Source of the DNA: Bacillota bacterium | GTDB lineage: Bacteria; Bacillota; Sulfobacillia; Sulfobacillales; Sulfobacillaceae | Direction of reading: 5' to 3' | NCBI GenBank assembly: GCA_026627385.1 | Contig: JAPNUR010000018.1 | Span: 1 to 64,000 of the forward strand | DNA length: 64,000 nt | Shown: positions 37,267 through 46,011 of the stretch, one piece after another | Numbering within the stretch: position 1 is the first letter of the stretch | Layout: every line of letters starts with the position of its first letter | Translations under genes and position numbers: made by a program | Notes under the pieces: generated by a model | Told to the model about the DNA's origin: nothing | The model's input: only the letters and a program-made list of their open reading frames with translations | Database searches by the model: none

Positions 37267-38422
37267 GTACCGTCTCCTGCCAACTGTCGATCCGCTGCGC
37301 GATCTCGTTCAAGCTATCGCCGCCAAATTTTTCGAGTATGGCGTCGGCTAACACATGCATCACCATGGCTTCGCCAATCACCACCGCTGCCGGCACTGCG
37401 GTCACATCTGACCGCTCGACAGTCGCTAAAAAGGGTTCTTTACTTTCAATGTCAAACGAGCCAAGGGGAGAATTCAGGGTCGACAATGGCTTCATGCCAA
37501 TGCGGACGCGTAACGGCATACCCGTGGTGATACCGCCTTCTAGCCCACCCGCGCGATTCGTTCGCCGCGTAAACCCGGTCCCCGGTTCCCACCAAATCGC
37601 GTCGTGAACCTCCGACCCCTGGTGCTGAGCCTGATCAAAGCCTGTGCCCACCTCCACAGCCTTCATTGCCGGAATTGACAACAGGGCCGCTCCCAGGCGC
37701 GCCTCCAAGCGGCGATGCCACTGTACGTAACTGCCCAGTCCCACCGGGACGCCAAAGGCTACCACCTCGAAGGTCCCGCCCAACGTATCGCCCATCTCCT
37801 TGGCACGATCGATGGCCCGCATCATCTCCTCCGCCACGCTCGCATCGACCACGCGAACCGGAGAGTCTTCCGCGCGACGAATCTCGTCCAACGTCCACTC
37901 GTTTAACGGGGCAGACACGGCACCAATGCTGGTGACGTGCCCATAAACTTCAATCCCTAGTGCGCGCAGAAAGGCACGGGCCACAGCGCCCAATGCCACC
38001 CGCATGGTTGTTTCGCGCGCTGATGCGCGTTCCAGCACGTTGCGCAAATCGCGATGACCATACTTGATCCCGCCGACCAAGTCCGCGTGCCCCGGCCGCG
38101 GGCGCGTCACCACCCGGTCGGGAACACCGGGATCCGGAGACATCGATTCGCGCCAGTTCTCGAAGTCACGGTTTCGCACGGTTAACGCCACCGGGCTTCC
38201 TAACGTCAACCCATGCCGGACACCACCCCAAATCTCCACTTGATCCCGCTCAATGGCCATTCGACCACCGCGACCATAACCCTTTTGACGACGCGCGAGA
38301 TCCTCATCAATCACGGCCCTCGTTAGCGGAACACCAGCGGGTACCCCTTCGACAATGCCCACGAGCCCGGGACCATGCGACTCCCCCGCGGTGATAAAAC
38401 GCCAATGCTGCAACATCATCAT
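37256..38422 (-). CDS. aroC: Chorismate synthase
   Basis: FMN-dependent formation of chorismate from EPSP. Seen: RFITAGESHGPGL at the N-terminus, RRQKGYGRGGRM, signature RPGHADLVGGIKYGHRDLRNVLERASARETT, GGxExG-like GGLEGGITTG. Three consecutive ATGs (38422, 38419, 38416) follow AAGGGAG; any may be used. A frame extension up to 38926 is antisense noise over the peptidase gene. 388 aa. Confidence 0.95.
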   Translation of the reverse strand: MMMLQHWRFITAGESHGPGLVGIVEGVPAGVPLTRAVIDEDLARRQKGYGRGGRMAIERDQVEIWGGVRHGLTLGSPVALTVRNRDFENWRESMSPDPGVPDRVVTRPRPGHADLVGGIKYGHRDLRNVLERASARETTMRVALGAVARAFLRALGIEVYGHVTSIGAVSAPLNEWTLDEIRRAEDSPVRVVDASVAEEMMRAIDRAKEMGDTLGGTFEVVAFGVPVGLGSYVQWHRRLEARLGAALLSIPAMKAVEVGTGFDQAQHQGSEVHDAIWWEPGTGFTRRTNRAGGLEGGITTGMPLRVRIGMKPLSTLNSPLGSFDIESKEPFLATVERSDVTAVPAAVVIGEAMVMHVLADAILEKFGGDSLNEIAQRIDSWQETVRDF

Positions 38423-38439
38423 CCACTCCCTTAGCACGC

Positions 38440-39036
38440 TTAATGCAACAATTCCACCAAGCCCACCAACCCGCCGAGGGCTAAAAAAGGGCCTAACGGT
38501 AACGTCTTTGGACGGTGGCTCCGGTGACGCACGAGCAAGAACACAGCATAGAGACCCGCCGCCCACAGGCCGGTTACGATCGCCGTCACCGTCGCGGGAT
38601 ACCCGAGGGCCAAAGCCACCACGCCCGACAGTTTGACGTCGCCCATCCCCAGTCCTCCCTGGGTAACGAAGTGCACAGCCAAGAAAAACGCCAAGACAAT
38701 CAGCGCCACGCCAACACTCGCCTGCCAGGCCCCGCTGCTCGCGCGTGCCCAGAGCGCGCATCCGCCTAAACCGAGAACCCAGCGATTGGGGATGATATGG
38801 TGCGCGCGATCGACGACGGACACCACACTCAACATCGCGACAATCGGAAAATACCAGAAAGGCACCGGGCCGAACGCCAGGACCATGCCGCCATTCAGAC
38901 CGGCCGTTAACAGCCCCGCTGCCCAACGGTCAAATTCGCTGACGGGCGCCCCCCAAAAGCGGTCACTAAAAAACACAGCGATAGCCAATGCTAACGCCAG
39001 GGCTATTTGTGCGACCACGATTGAATCGCCTCCCAC
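38440..39036 (-). CDS. A24-type prepilin peptidase, short form
   Basis: Aspartic membrane peptidase cleaving type IV prepilin-like leaders. Seen: about six hydrophobic segments and both catalytic Asp motifs, one in SVVDRAHHIIPN (residue about 75) and one in GLGMGDVKL (about 133). At 198 aa it lacks the N-terminal methyltransferase domain with its CxxC pairs, so it resembles TadV/short peptidases. GTG at 39036 with GGGAGG upstream, overlapping aroE by 34 nt. It sits between aroE and aroC, as in several Firmicutes; no pilin genes are in the window. Confidence 0.87.
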   Translation of the reverse strand: MGGDSIVVAQIALALALAIAVFFSDRFWGAPVSEFDRWAAGLLTAGLNGGMVLAFGPVPFWYFPIVAMLSVVSVVDRAHHIIPNRWVLGLGGCALWARASSGAWQASVGVALIVLAFFLAVHFVTQGGLGMGDVKLSGVVALALGYPATVTAIVTGLWAAGLYAVFLLVRHRSHRPKTLPLGPFLALGGLVGLVELLH

Positions 39037-39797
39037 ATCACCTCCCGCGGTGCTTCATGCCCAAACCAAAACCGCCACGCCAATGCTGCTTGCTCCACTA
39101 GCAAGGTCAGGCCATCAATGATCGGAATGTTGTGGGCTTTAGCTGCCTGAACAAACAGGGTGTCGCGCGGATGATACACCCATTCCACAATCATGCCGCC
39201 AGCCGACGGCAGTGGCCACTCCGCCTCTTGATTTTCGCCAATTTGCCCCAGGGGTGTCGCATTGACGACGACGTCCCACGGTTGAGGCAAGAGCCGATCG
39301 TTCCAGGCAATCACCGCGTCAGCCCAGGTGAGTGGCTGAGGTCGTCGCATCGCCACCACGACAAACATCCGGCGCCGGCGTAACACCGCTGCAGTAGCTC
39401 GCGCCACACCCCCTCCCCCAACAATTAACGCGTTGCCTCCGGAGAACGCGCGCGCTGGTAGCAAGTTGTCAAGAGCCGCACAATCGGTGTTTTGTCCCGC
39501 CCACCCCTGGTCCGTCCAGTAAAGGGTATTGGCAGCTCCTGATGCGTCTACCCACTCCCCGGTATTCACCAAAAGAGGGAGGACCTGTTCTTTTAGCGGA
39601 CGGGTCAGATTAACTCCCCGGCCTCCCAACTGCCGAAACGCCTCCAGTTTCTCGGCGAGTTCACGGGGGCTACATTCGACGGGCAAATAATGAGCCAAAT
39701 ATCCGCACTCGCGAAAGGCGCAATTATGCATCAGGGGGGACAATGAATGACCAATTGGTTTCCCGAATACCGCATACAATGCCAGACTCTTTTCCAC
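39003..39797 (-). CDS. aroE: Shikimate dehydrogenase
   Basis: NADPH-dependent reduction of 3-dehydroshikimate. Seen: AVFGKPIGHSLSPLMHNCAF, catalytic Lys in VNLTRPLKEQ (about 69), NTDCAALDNLL with the catalytic Asp, nucleotide loop LIVGGGGVARATAAVL and the C-terminal DGLTLLVEQAALAW. GTG start at 39797 without a strong ribosome site, so the exact start is uncertain. 264 aa. Confidence 0.94.
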   Translation of the reverse strand: MEKSLALYAVFGKPIGHSLSPLMHNCAFRECGYLAHYLPVECSPRELAEKLEAFRQLGGRGVNLTRPLKEQVLPLLVNTGEWVDASGAANTLYWTDQGWAGQNTDCAALDNLLPARAFSGGNALIVGGGGVARATAAVLRRRRMFVVVAMRRPQPLTWADAVIAWNDRLLPQPWDVVVNATPLGQIGENQEAEWPLPSAGGMIVEWVYHPRDTLFVQAAKAHNIPIIDGLTLLVEQAALAWRFWFGHEAPREVMWEAIQSWSHK

Positions 39798-39822
39798 AGG
39801 TGTTTCACTTCACCGCCATTGG

Positions 39823-40335
39823 TTATCCGCGTTCGCCCATGCGGAATGTCTCGTGGTTAGGCAGCACCGCTTTTTCCAACCGCCGGACAAGCCGCGTCGT
39901 CCAAAATTCCTTATCACTTAACGGGTGAACTAAAATCGTATAGAGATGGAGGCGATTACCGCCCAAAATGTCCGTAAACACTTGGTCGCCTACCACCGCG
40001 GTATTGTGTCGGTGGGTTCCCATGCGCTGCATGGCTTCGCGAAAGGCCCAGCGCCGCGGCTTGGCAGCCCGCGCGATGGCCATAATGCCCACTTCGCGCG
40101 AAAACCGATCGACGCGTTGGCTCACATTGTTTGACACGATGCAAGTCTTAAGACGCCGCCGTTCTACCGCTTTCAACCAGTCGTGCAACTCATGGGGGAC
40201 CTGGGGCTGGTTCCAACCAATGAGGGTGTTGTCCAAATCTAAAATGAGGCCGCGCATCCCGCGGTCCACTAAGCGGTCCAAGTCAATATCGTATATCGAT
40301 TGGACGAACAGCCGCGGCCGCAAAATGCGAATCAT
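39823..40335 (-). CDS. yqeG: YqeG-family HAD phosphatase (subfamily IIIA)
   Basis: HAD-fold hydrolase of unknown physiological substrate. Seen: motif I ILDLDNTLIGW (residues about 31-41), motif II CIVSNN, Lys in AAKPRRWAF, motif III VVGDQVFTDILGGN. ATG at 40335 with AAAAGGAGG. It heads the minus-strand aro block and diverges from the suf operon. 170 aa. Confidence 0.93.
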   Translation of the reverse strand: MIRILRPRLFVQSIYDIDLDRLVDRGMRGLILDLDNTLIGWNQPQVPHELHDWLKAVERRRLKTCIVSNNVSQRVDRFSREVGIMAIARAAKPRRWAFREAMQRMGTHRHNTAVVGDQVFTDILGGNRLHLYTILVHPLSDKEFWTTRLVRRLEKAVLPNHETFRMGERG

Positions 40336-40442
40336 CGCCCGGCCTCCTTTTCTCCTGCTCTCTCAGAGTATACCAGGATTGTCGCGCCAAACGGCAAATT
40401 GTCGACGGAAAAATTGAGGCGCGGGTATCCTAAGAAGGTCAG

Positions 40443-40470
40443 TTGACATTTGGGCCAACACGGCTACACT
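40443..40470 (+). promoter_or_regulatory. Sigma-A promoter of the suf operon
   Basis: TTGACA (40443-40448) and TACACT (40465-40470) with a 16-nt spacer, pointing towards sufC. The expected start site is near 40477, inside the palindromes at 40474-40500. Confidence 0.75.
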
Positions 40471-40473
40471 GAT

Positions 40474-40500
40474 ACTCAGAATACTGAGTAGTTTACTCAG
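40474..40500. promoter_or_regulatory. Overlapping palindromes at the suf transcription start (operator)
   Basis: ACTCAG-AATA-CTGAGT (40474-40489) and CTGAGTA-GTT-TACTCAG (40484-40500) share their middle half-site, giving three alternating half-sites over the predicted start. This is a classical repressor position. An Rrf2/IscR-type protein is encoded at 60.5-61.0 kb and would be a natural candidate, but the palindrome before that gene has a different sequence, so the regulator is unassigned. Confidence 0.65.
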
Positions 40501-40526
40501 AAATGGTTCGTGTCAAGGAGGCGCGC

Positions 40527-41300
40527 ATGGCTACACCGGTGCTGGAAATTAACGATTTGCACATTGCCGTGGAGGACAAAGAAATTTTGCGAGGGCTCTC
40601 GCTCACCGTCAAAGGGGGTGAGGTGCACGCCATTATGGGTCCCAACGGCACAGGAAAGACGTCCCTGGCGCAGACGCTCATGGGGCATCCGCGGTACCTG
40701 GTCACTGGCGGGTCGATTCGGTTGGATGGGCAGGATGTTGTCGCCATGCGCCCTGATGAGCGCGCCCGTGCTGGACTCTTTTTGGCGATGCAGTATCCTA
40801 GCGAGATCTCGGGCGTCACCACGGCCAATTTTTTGCGGGCGGCTATTAATGCCCGTCGGGAAGATGGTCGTCAAATCTCCCTCAAGGAATTTCGCGACCA
40901 ACTGGACCAGGTCATGAATTTCCTAGAAATGGATCCGAAATTCGCCAACCGCTACCTCAACGAAGGATTTTCTGGTGGCGAGAAAAAGCGCAATGAAATC
41001 TTGCAAATGCTCATGCTGAAACCCCGCATCGCGATCTTGGACGAGATTGATTCCGGGTTAGACATTGACGCCATTAAAATTGTGGCCAAGGGCGTAAATT
41101 CTCTCAAGGGGCCCGAGTTTGGCGCACTCATTATTACCCATTATCAGCGGATTTTAGACTATGTTCGGCCTGATTTCGTCCATATCATGGTCGATGGCCT
41201 CATTGTCAAATCAGGGGGACCCGAACTCGCCGAAGAACTTGACCGCAAGGGTTACGACTGGGTGCGATCGGAACTCGCAGAAGCCCGGCGCCAGGCTTAG
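40527..41300 (+). CDS. sufC: Fe-S assembly ATPase SufC
   Basis: ABC-type ATPase of the SufBCD scaffold. Seen: Walker A GPNGTGKTSLAQTLMG (about residue 35), SuFC-typical LAMQYPSEISGV, signature FSGGEKKRNEILQM, Walker B AILDEIDSGLDIDA, and ITHYQRIL. ATG at 40527 with AAGGAGG; the frame is open from 40503 but the earlier start precedes the ribosome site. First gene of sufC-D-S-U-B. 257 aa. Confidence 0.97.
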   Translation: MATPVLEINDLHIAVEDKEILRGLSLTVKGGEVHAIMGPNGTGKTSLAQTLMGHPRYLVTGGSIRLDGQDVVAMRPDERARAGLFLAMQYPSEISGVTTANFLRAAINARREDGRQISLKEFRDQLDQVMNFLEMDPKFANRYLNEGFSGGEKKRNEILQMLMLKPRIAILDEIDSGLDIDAIKIVAKGVNSLKGPEFGALIITHYQRILDYVRPDFVHIMVDGLIVKSGGPELAEELDRKGYDWVRSELAEARRQA

Positions 41301-41309
41301 GAGGAAGAC

Positions 41310-42596
41310 ATGGCACACACGGCAAGCGTCAGTTCCGTTGACCAATTAAAGGAAATCATTGAAACACGGTACGACCGGGAACCTGAATGGTCTTTAACCC
41401 GGCGCATAGTGGCCGCGGAAAATGTCTTTTCGCTGGATTGGCCGCATTTAGAGCGTACTCCCTTAAAAAAGCGCAAGCTCGAGGACATTCCCTTTTGGGA
41501 GGCCAATCTCGACGATGCGCCGCCGGCTAGGCTCATGGTACGAGACGATGACCCCAACGCGGTTTGGCTGCGTTTTGAAAATAACCAATTAAGTCATTGG
41601 GAAGTGGGGGCTGCCCTTCACCAGCGGGGAGTCATTGCTGCGCCTTTAGCGGAGTCACTCACGCATCCGTTTGTTCGGGCACACTTAGGTGAGCTAGTCG
41701 TCGACACGGCGGATAAAGTCAGCGCGTTAACCGCGTCACTGTGGCGTAGCGGCGTGTTTCTCTACCTCCCGGATAATCTCGACACACCGGTCATGCTCAC
41801 GGTGGAGTATCATGCGAATGCGGGCGTACGTGCGCTCTTTATCCGTAACCTCATCTGTGCCGGCAAAGGGACCCAGGTTACGGTGAGTGAACGGCTGACC
41901 ACAGATGAGGGATTAGAAAAAGTGCTCTTGTCTGAGGAAACCGAGATTTTTGTGGGCGATGACGCCGAAGTTGACTATGGTGCCATACAACTCTGCTCAC
42001 TTGCCGTTAACAGTTTTATCCGGCGTCACGGCCAAATAGGAACCAATGGGAAGCTCGTATGGCATATCGGAGAATTTGGCAGCAACTTGGCGGTCTCCGA
42101 GCAGGTCTCCCATTTGGCTCAACCCGGCGCCCGCACCGAAAGCGTGACGGTATTCTTTGGTGCCAAGCAACAACATCAAGATTACACAGCCAAAAGTCTG
42201 CACCATGCCCCTCACACCCAAAGCAACATGGTGGCGCGCGGCGTCATGAAAGGCAAGGCGCGGAGCATCTTTACCGGGGTAACCCATATCGAATCGGGGG
42301 CAAAAGGGTCTGACGGGCGGCAACGCGAACAAACGCTCATGCTGTCCGATGAGGCACGCGCCGACGCGATCCCCTCGCTCATTATTGACGAACGGGATGT
42401 CTACGCTGCCCACGCCGCCAGTGCCGGACCGGTTGATAAGTCGTGGATCTTCTACCTTATGAGCCGCGGCCTATCGGAGTCAGAAGCTGTGCGGCTGATT
42501 GTCCACGGGTTTCTTGCGCCGGTCATCGACAGTATTTCCCGTCCCCTTTTGCGAGACGCCGTGTGGGACGCGGTCGAAAGGAAGATCCAAGAATGA
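41310..42596 (+). CDS. sufD: Fe-S assembly protein SufD
   Basis: Beta-helical scaffold partner of SufB. Seen: N-terminal helical part, central right-handed beta-helix, and the SufBD signature HHAPHTQSNMVARGVMKGKARSIFTGVTHIESGAKGSDGRQREQTLMLSDEARADAIPSLIID, followed by AAHAASAGPVDKSWIFYLMSRGLSESEAVRLIVHGFL. AGGAGG upstream. 428 aa. Ends in ATGA overlapping sufS. Confidence 0.96.
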   Translation: MAHTASVSSVDQLKEIIETRYDREPEWSLTRRIVAAENVFSLDWPHLERTPLKKRKLEDIPFWEANLDDAPPARLMVRDDDPNAVWLRFENNQLSHWEVGAALHQRGVIAAPLAESLTHPFVRAHLGELVVDTADKVSALTASLWRSGVFLYLPDNLDTPVMLTVEYHANAGVRALFIRNLICAGKGTQVTVSERLTTDEGLEKVLLSEETEIFVGDDAEVDYGAIQLCSLAVNSFIRRHGQIGTNGKLVWHIGEFGSNLAVSEQVSHLAQPGARTESVTVFFGAKQQHQDYTAKSLHHAPHTQSNMVARGVMKGKARSIFTGVTHIESGAKGSDGRQREQTLMLSDEARADAIPSLIIDERDVYAAHAASAGPVDKSWIFYLMSRGLSESEAVRLIVHGFLAPVIDSISRPLLRDAVWDAVERKIQE

Positions 42597-43816
42597 TTGA
42601 ACCTCTCGTTAACGTATCCGAGGATTTTCCTATTTTCCAGCGCGAGATTCACGGCCATTCGTTGGTTTACTTAGACTCCGCGGCCACGTCGCAAAAACCT
42701 AAAGTGGTGCTGGACGCCATGGATCGTTTTTATCGCCAATACAACGCCAATGTTTTGCGTAGCGTCCACACCCTAGCTGAGGAAGCTACGGAGGCCTATG
42801 AGGAGGCACGGCAAACCGTAGCCTCGTTTATTGGTGCCCAGACCCCTCACGAGGTCATCTTTACCCGCGGCACCACCGAGTCCTTAAATCTTGTGGCGCG
42901 AAGTTTTGGCGACGCCTTTGTGAATCCCGGGGACAACATCGTCTTGTCGCCTATGGAGCATCATTCCAATTTAATCCCCTGGCAGCAGCTGGCCAAGCGG
43001 CGAGGGGCCACCCTCCATTACGTGGAACTCGCACCCGATGGAAGTTTGCCCCTTGACGCCCTTAGGGAGGCCATCAACCCCAAGACACGCATTGTCGCCT
43101 TGTCGCGGGTCTCCAATGTGCTGGGCTCTATTAATCCGATTGCTGAAGCTGCGGATTTGGTGCACCGCTACGGCGGAGTCATGGTGGTGGACGGGGCGCA
43201 ATCCGTCCCGCACGAACCCACCGATGTGCACCAACTCGGGGCGGACTTTCTGGCCTTTTCCGGCCACAAGATGTGTGGGCCGACTGGCATTGGCGTGCTG
43301 TGGGGCCGAAGCCGCTGGTTAGAAATGATGGAACCCGTTATTTACGGGGGAGAAATGATTAGTTATGTCGACCGCGAAATGGCCACGTGGGCCGACATCC
43401 CGCATAAGTTCGAAGGCGGGACGCCGAATATTGCCGGCGCTATCGGCCTGGCAGCCGCCATCCGTTACCTAATCGATATCGGCCTCGAGCGCATCCATCG
43501 CCACACCCAGGCGCTGGGGGAACTTGCATATGAGGCGCTCCAACAGGTTCCCGACGTCTCTGTCTACGGTCCCCGACATCCACACGCAGGGGTGGTCGCG
43601 TTTAACGTCGAGCGCATTCACCCGCACGACCTGGCGCAGGTGTTTGACGCCAATGGCGTGGCAGTCAGAGCTGGTCATCACTGCGCCCAGCCGCTGATGC
43701 AGTGGTTGGGTGTGGGTTCCACGGCGCGGGCCAGCTTTTATCTCTACAACAGCGAACAGGACATCAGGCGTTTGATCGACGCAATTTTAGAGGCAAAGAG
43801 GTTTTTTCAGCGATGA
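42593..43816 (+). CDS. sufS: Cysteine desulfurase SufS
   Basis: PLP enzyme delivering persulphide sulphur for Fe-S clusters. Seen: YLDSAATSQKPKVVLDAM, PLP Lys in DFLAFSGHKMCGPTGIGVL (about residue 225), and catalytic Cys in RAGHHCAQPLM (about 361), the group II desulfurase arrangement. ATG at 42593 overlaps the sufD stop; an upstream extension lies within sufD. 407 aa. It may also supply sulphur to MnmA, since no iscS is present beside mnmA. Confidence 0.96.
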   Translation: MIEPLVNVSEDFPIFQREIHGHSLVYLDSAATSQKPKVVLDAMDRFYRQYNANVLRSVHTLAEEATEAYEEARQTVASFIGAQTPHEVIFTRGTTESLNLVARSFGDAFVNPGDNIVLSPMEHHSNLIPWQQLAKRRGATLHYVELAPDGSLPLDALREAINPKTRIVALSRVSNVLGSINPIAEAADLVHRYGGVMVVDGAQSVPHEPTDVHQLGADFLAFSGHKMCGPTGIGVLWGRSRWLEMMEPVIYGGEMISYVDREMATWADIPHKFEGGTPNIAGAIGLAAAIRYLIDIGLERIHRHTQALGELAYEALQQVPDVSVYGPRHPHAGVVAFNVERIHPHDLAQVFDANGVAVRAGHHCAQPLMQWLGVGSTARASFYLYNSEQDIRRLIDAILEAKRFFQR

Positions 43817-44232
43817 GCCTAGAAGAATTGTATCGGGAAACGATCTTGGATCACAATCAATCGCCGCGCAACCGGCGGGCATTAGCCCACCCGACCCAGT
43901 CGGCAGGCCTCATGAACCCGACCTGCGGCGATCAGATTACGCTCGAACTGGAAGTCAAAGACGGCATCGTAACCGATGTCGGTTTTGACGGACATGGATG
44001 CTCCATTAGCATGGCCTCGGCCTCCATGCTGACGGAAGCCATTCGGGGAAAGTCGGTTGAAGACGCCTTGGCCGTGGCCCAACATTTTAAGGCCTTTTTG
44101 ACAGGCATCCCGAGCCCCGTGCCGCTGGGAGACTTAGAAGCGTTAAAAGGCGTATCACAGTTCCCGAGTCGCGTAAAGTGCGCCACCTTAGCGCATAATG
44201 CACTGGAAAAGGCGTTAACGGGGTTGCAATAG
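43813..44232 (+). CDS. sufU: Sulphur acceptor SufU
   Basis: Zinc-dependent sulphur-transfer partner of SufS. Seen: [19 protein letters not shown], Cys in [32 protein letters not shown] and a third Cys in [13 protein letters not shown], the Gram-positive SufU pattern with its insertion relative to IscU. ATG overlaps the sufS stop (ATGA). 139 aa. Confidence 0.95.
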   Translation: MSLEELYRETILDHNQSPRNRRALAHPTQSAGLMNPTCGDQITLELEVKDGIVTDVGFDGHGCSISMASASMLTEAIRGKSVEDALAVAQHFKAFLTGIPSPVPLGDLEALKGVSQFPSRVKCATLAHNALEKALTGLQ

Positions 44233-44263
44233 TTTTGAAAGATTGTTCAAGGAGGGATTATTC

Positions 44264-45661
44264 ATGGCATCCAAGCCTATCGTCAGCGATGAGTACCAGT
44301 ACGGCTTTAACGATGGTGATGTCGCGGTTCTCAAATTTGCTCGGGGATTGTCGCGACAAACAGTCGAGGAAATTTCCCGGATCAAAAAAGAGCCCAAGTG
44401 GATGTTAGACTTCCGTCTACATGCGCTAGACGTCTTTTTCAAAAAGCCTATGCCCACCTGGGGTGCCAACTTAGAGGCGTTAAACTTTGACGACATTGTC
44501 TATTACGTCAAGCCCTCTGAAAATCAAGGGCGGACCTGGGAAGATGTGCCCCAAGCCATTAAGGATACGTTTGAACGGCTGGGCATCCCCGAAGCAGAAC
44601 GAAAATTTCTCGCGGGCGTCTCAGCTCAGTACGAATCGGAGGTGGTCTACCATAGCATTCGCGAGGACCTCAAAGAAAAAGGCATTATTTTTACCGACAC
44701 CGACTCCGCACTCAGGGAATACCCAGAGTTGTTCCGCGAGTACTTTGGCACTGTCATTCCCCCTGAAGACAACAAGTTCGCGGCCTTGAATTCTGCGGTC
44801 TGGTCTGGGGGATCATTCGTCTACATTCCTAAGGGAGTACGCGCCGACATCCCTTTGCAAGCGTATTTCCGGATTAACTCCGAAAACATGGGACAGTTTG
44901 AGCGCACCTTGATTATTGCTGAAGAGGATTCTTTTGGCCATTACGTGGAAGGGTGCACAGCACCGATTTATTCGAGCGAATCGTTGCATTCGGCGGTGGT
45001 TGAAATCATCGTCAAAGATCGCGCGCGCATGCGCTACACGACGGTGCAGAACTGGGCACCCAATGTGTACAACTTGGTCACCAAGCGTGCCGTGGCGTAT
45101 CGCGATGCCACCATGGAATGGGTTGATGGCAACATTGGGTCCAAGGTCACGATGAAGTATCCATCCGTCTACATGGTCGGAGAAGGCGCGAAGGGAATGG
45201 TTTTGTCGATTGCCGTGGCTGGCAAAGGACAACACCAAGATACCGGATCGAAGATGATTCACGCGGCGCCCCACACGACGTCCACCATTGTGTCGAAATC
45301 CATTAGCCAGCACGGGGGGAAAACCACGTATCGTGGGTTAGTCCATTTTGCACCGAACGCCACCGAATCCAAAGCCAATGTGAAGTGCGACACGTTGATT
45401 ATGGACGATGAGTCAACTTCGGACACCATTCCCTACAGCGAGGTGTCCAATGCCAACGTGCAAATGGAGCACGAGGCCACCGTCACCAAGGTGAGCGAGG
45501 AAGCCCTCTTTTACCTGACAAGCCGCGGCTTATCAGAAGAAGAAGCCACGCGGATGATTGTCATGGGCTTTATTGAACCGTTTACCCGGGAGTTGCCGAT
45601 GGAATTTGCGGTAGAAATGAACCGCTTGATCAAGTTCGAGATGGAAGGAGCTATCGGCTAG
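44264..45661 (+). CDS. sufB: Fe-S assembly protein SufB
   Basis: Main scaffold subunit of SufBCD. Seen: [49 protein letters not shown], the beta-helix region ([30 protein letters not shown]) and conserved Cys in [15 protein letters not shown], then [31 protein letters not shown] before ATG 44264. 465 aa. Confidence 0.97.
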   Translation: MASKPIVSDEYQYGFNDGDVAVLKFARGLSRQTVEEISRIKKEPKWMLDFRLHALDVFFKKPMPTWGANLEALNFDDIVYYVKPSENQGRTWEDVPQAIKDTFERLGIPEAERKFLAGVSAQYESEVVYHSIREDLKEKGIIFTDTDSALREYPELFREYFGTVIPPEDNKFAALNSAVWSGGSFVYIPKGVRADIPLQAYFRINSENMGQFERTLIIAEEDSFGHYVEGCTAPIYSSESLHSAVVEIIVKDRARMRYTTVQNWAPNVYNLVTKRAVAYRDATMEWVDGNIGSKVTMKYPSVYMVGEGAKGMVLSIAVAGKGQHQDTGSKMIHAAPHTTSTIVSKSISQHGGKTTYRGLVHFAPNATESKANVKCDTLIMDDESTSDTIPYSEVSNANVQMEHEATVTKVSEEALFYLTSRGLSEEEATRMIVMGFIEPFTRELPMEFAVEMNRLIKFEMEGAIG

Positions 45662-45975
45662 TGGCCTTTGTTCGCGTGCTGCGCCAAGATGAGGTCAAAG
45701 AAGGACATCCTCAGTTAGTCACCATCGACGGCACAGACGTGGCAGTATTTCGCGTCGGCCATGAGATATTTGCCATCGACGATCTGTGTAGTCATGCAGA
45801 GGCTTCCTTAGCCGAAGGAGACCAACGCGGCTACATTATAGAATGTCCGAGGCATGGCGGTCGCTTCGACATTCGCACGGGAAAAGCCAAACATTTTCCG
45901 GCGGTGTCGCCTGTTCGCACGTTTGCCACCAAAGTGGAAGACGGCGAGATCTTCATCGACATTGAGTCTGATTGA
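45661..45975 (+). CDS. Rieske-type [2Fe-2S] ferredoxin
   Basis: Small Rieske protein (BphF/NirD-like). Seen: cluster ligands in DLCSHAEASL and IECPRHGGRFDIRTG (C-x-H and C-x2-H). The GTG start overlaps the last base of the sufB TAG, so it is the sixth gene of the suf operon. 104 aa. Similar proteins are found at the end of sufCDSUB in several high-GC and thermophilic Firmicutes and may be an electron donor; that role is inferred. Confidence 0.92.
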   Translation: MAFVRVLRQDEVKEGHPQLVTIDGTDVAVFRVGHEIFAIDDLCSHAEASLAEGDQRGYIIECPRHGGRFDIRTGKAKHFPAVSPVRTFATKVEDGEIFIDIESD

Positions 45976-45982
45976 ACTGGAG

Positions 45983-46011
45983 CGTAAGGGCATGTCAACC
46001 GTGCCCTTACG
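45983..46011. terminator. Hairpin between the suf operon and sigK (bidirectional terminator candidate)
   Basis: CGTAAGGGCA (45983-45992) and TGCCCTTACG (46002-46011) make a perfect 10-bp stem with a 9-nt loop, between the convergent ends of the suf operon and sigK. The sigK stop codon (46009-46007) lies inside it. No T-run is present on either strand, so it may act with factors or mainly as an RNA end-stabilising structure. Confidence 0.55.
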
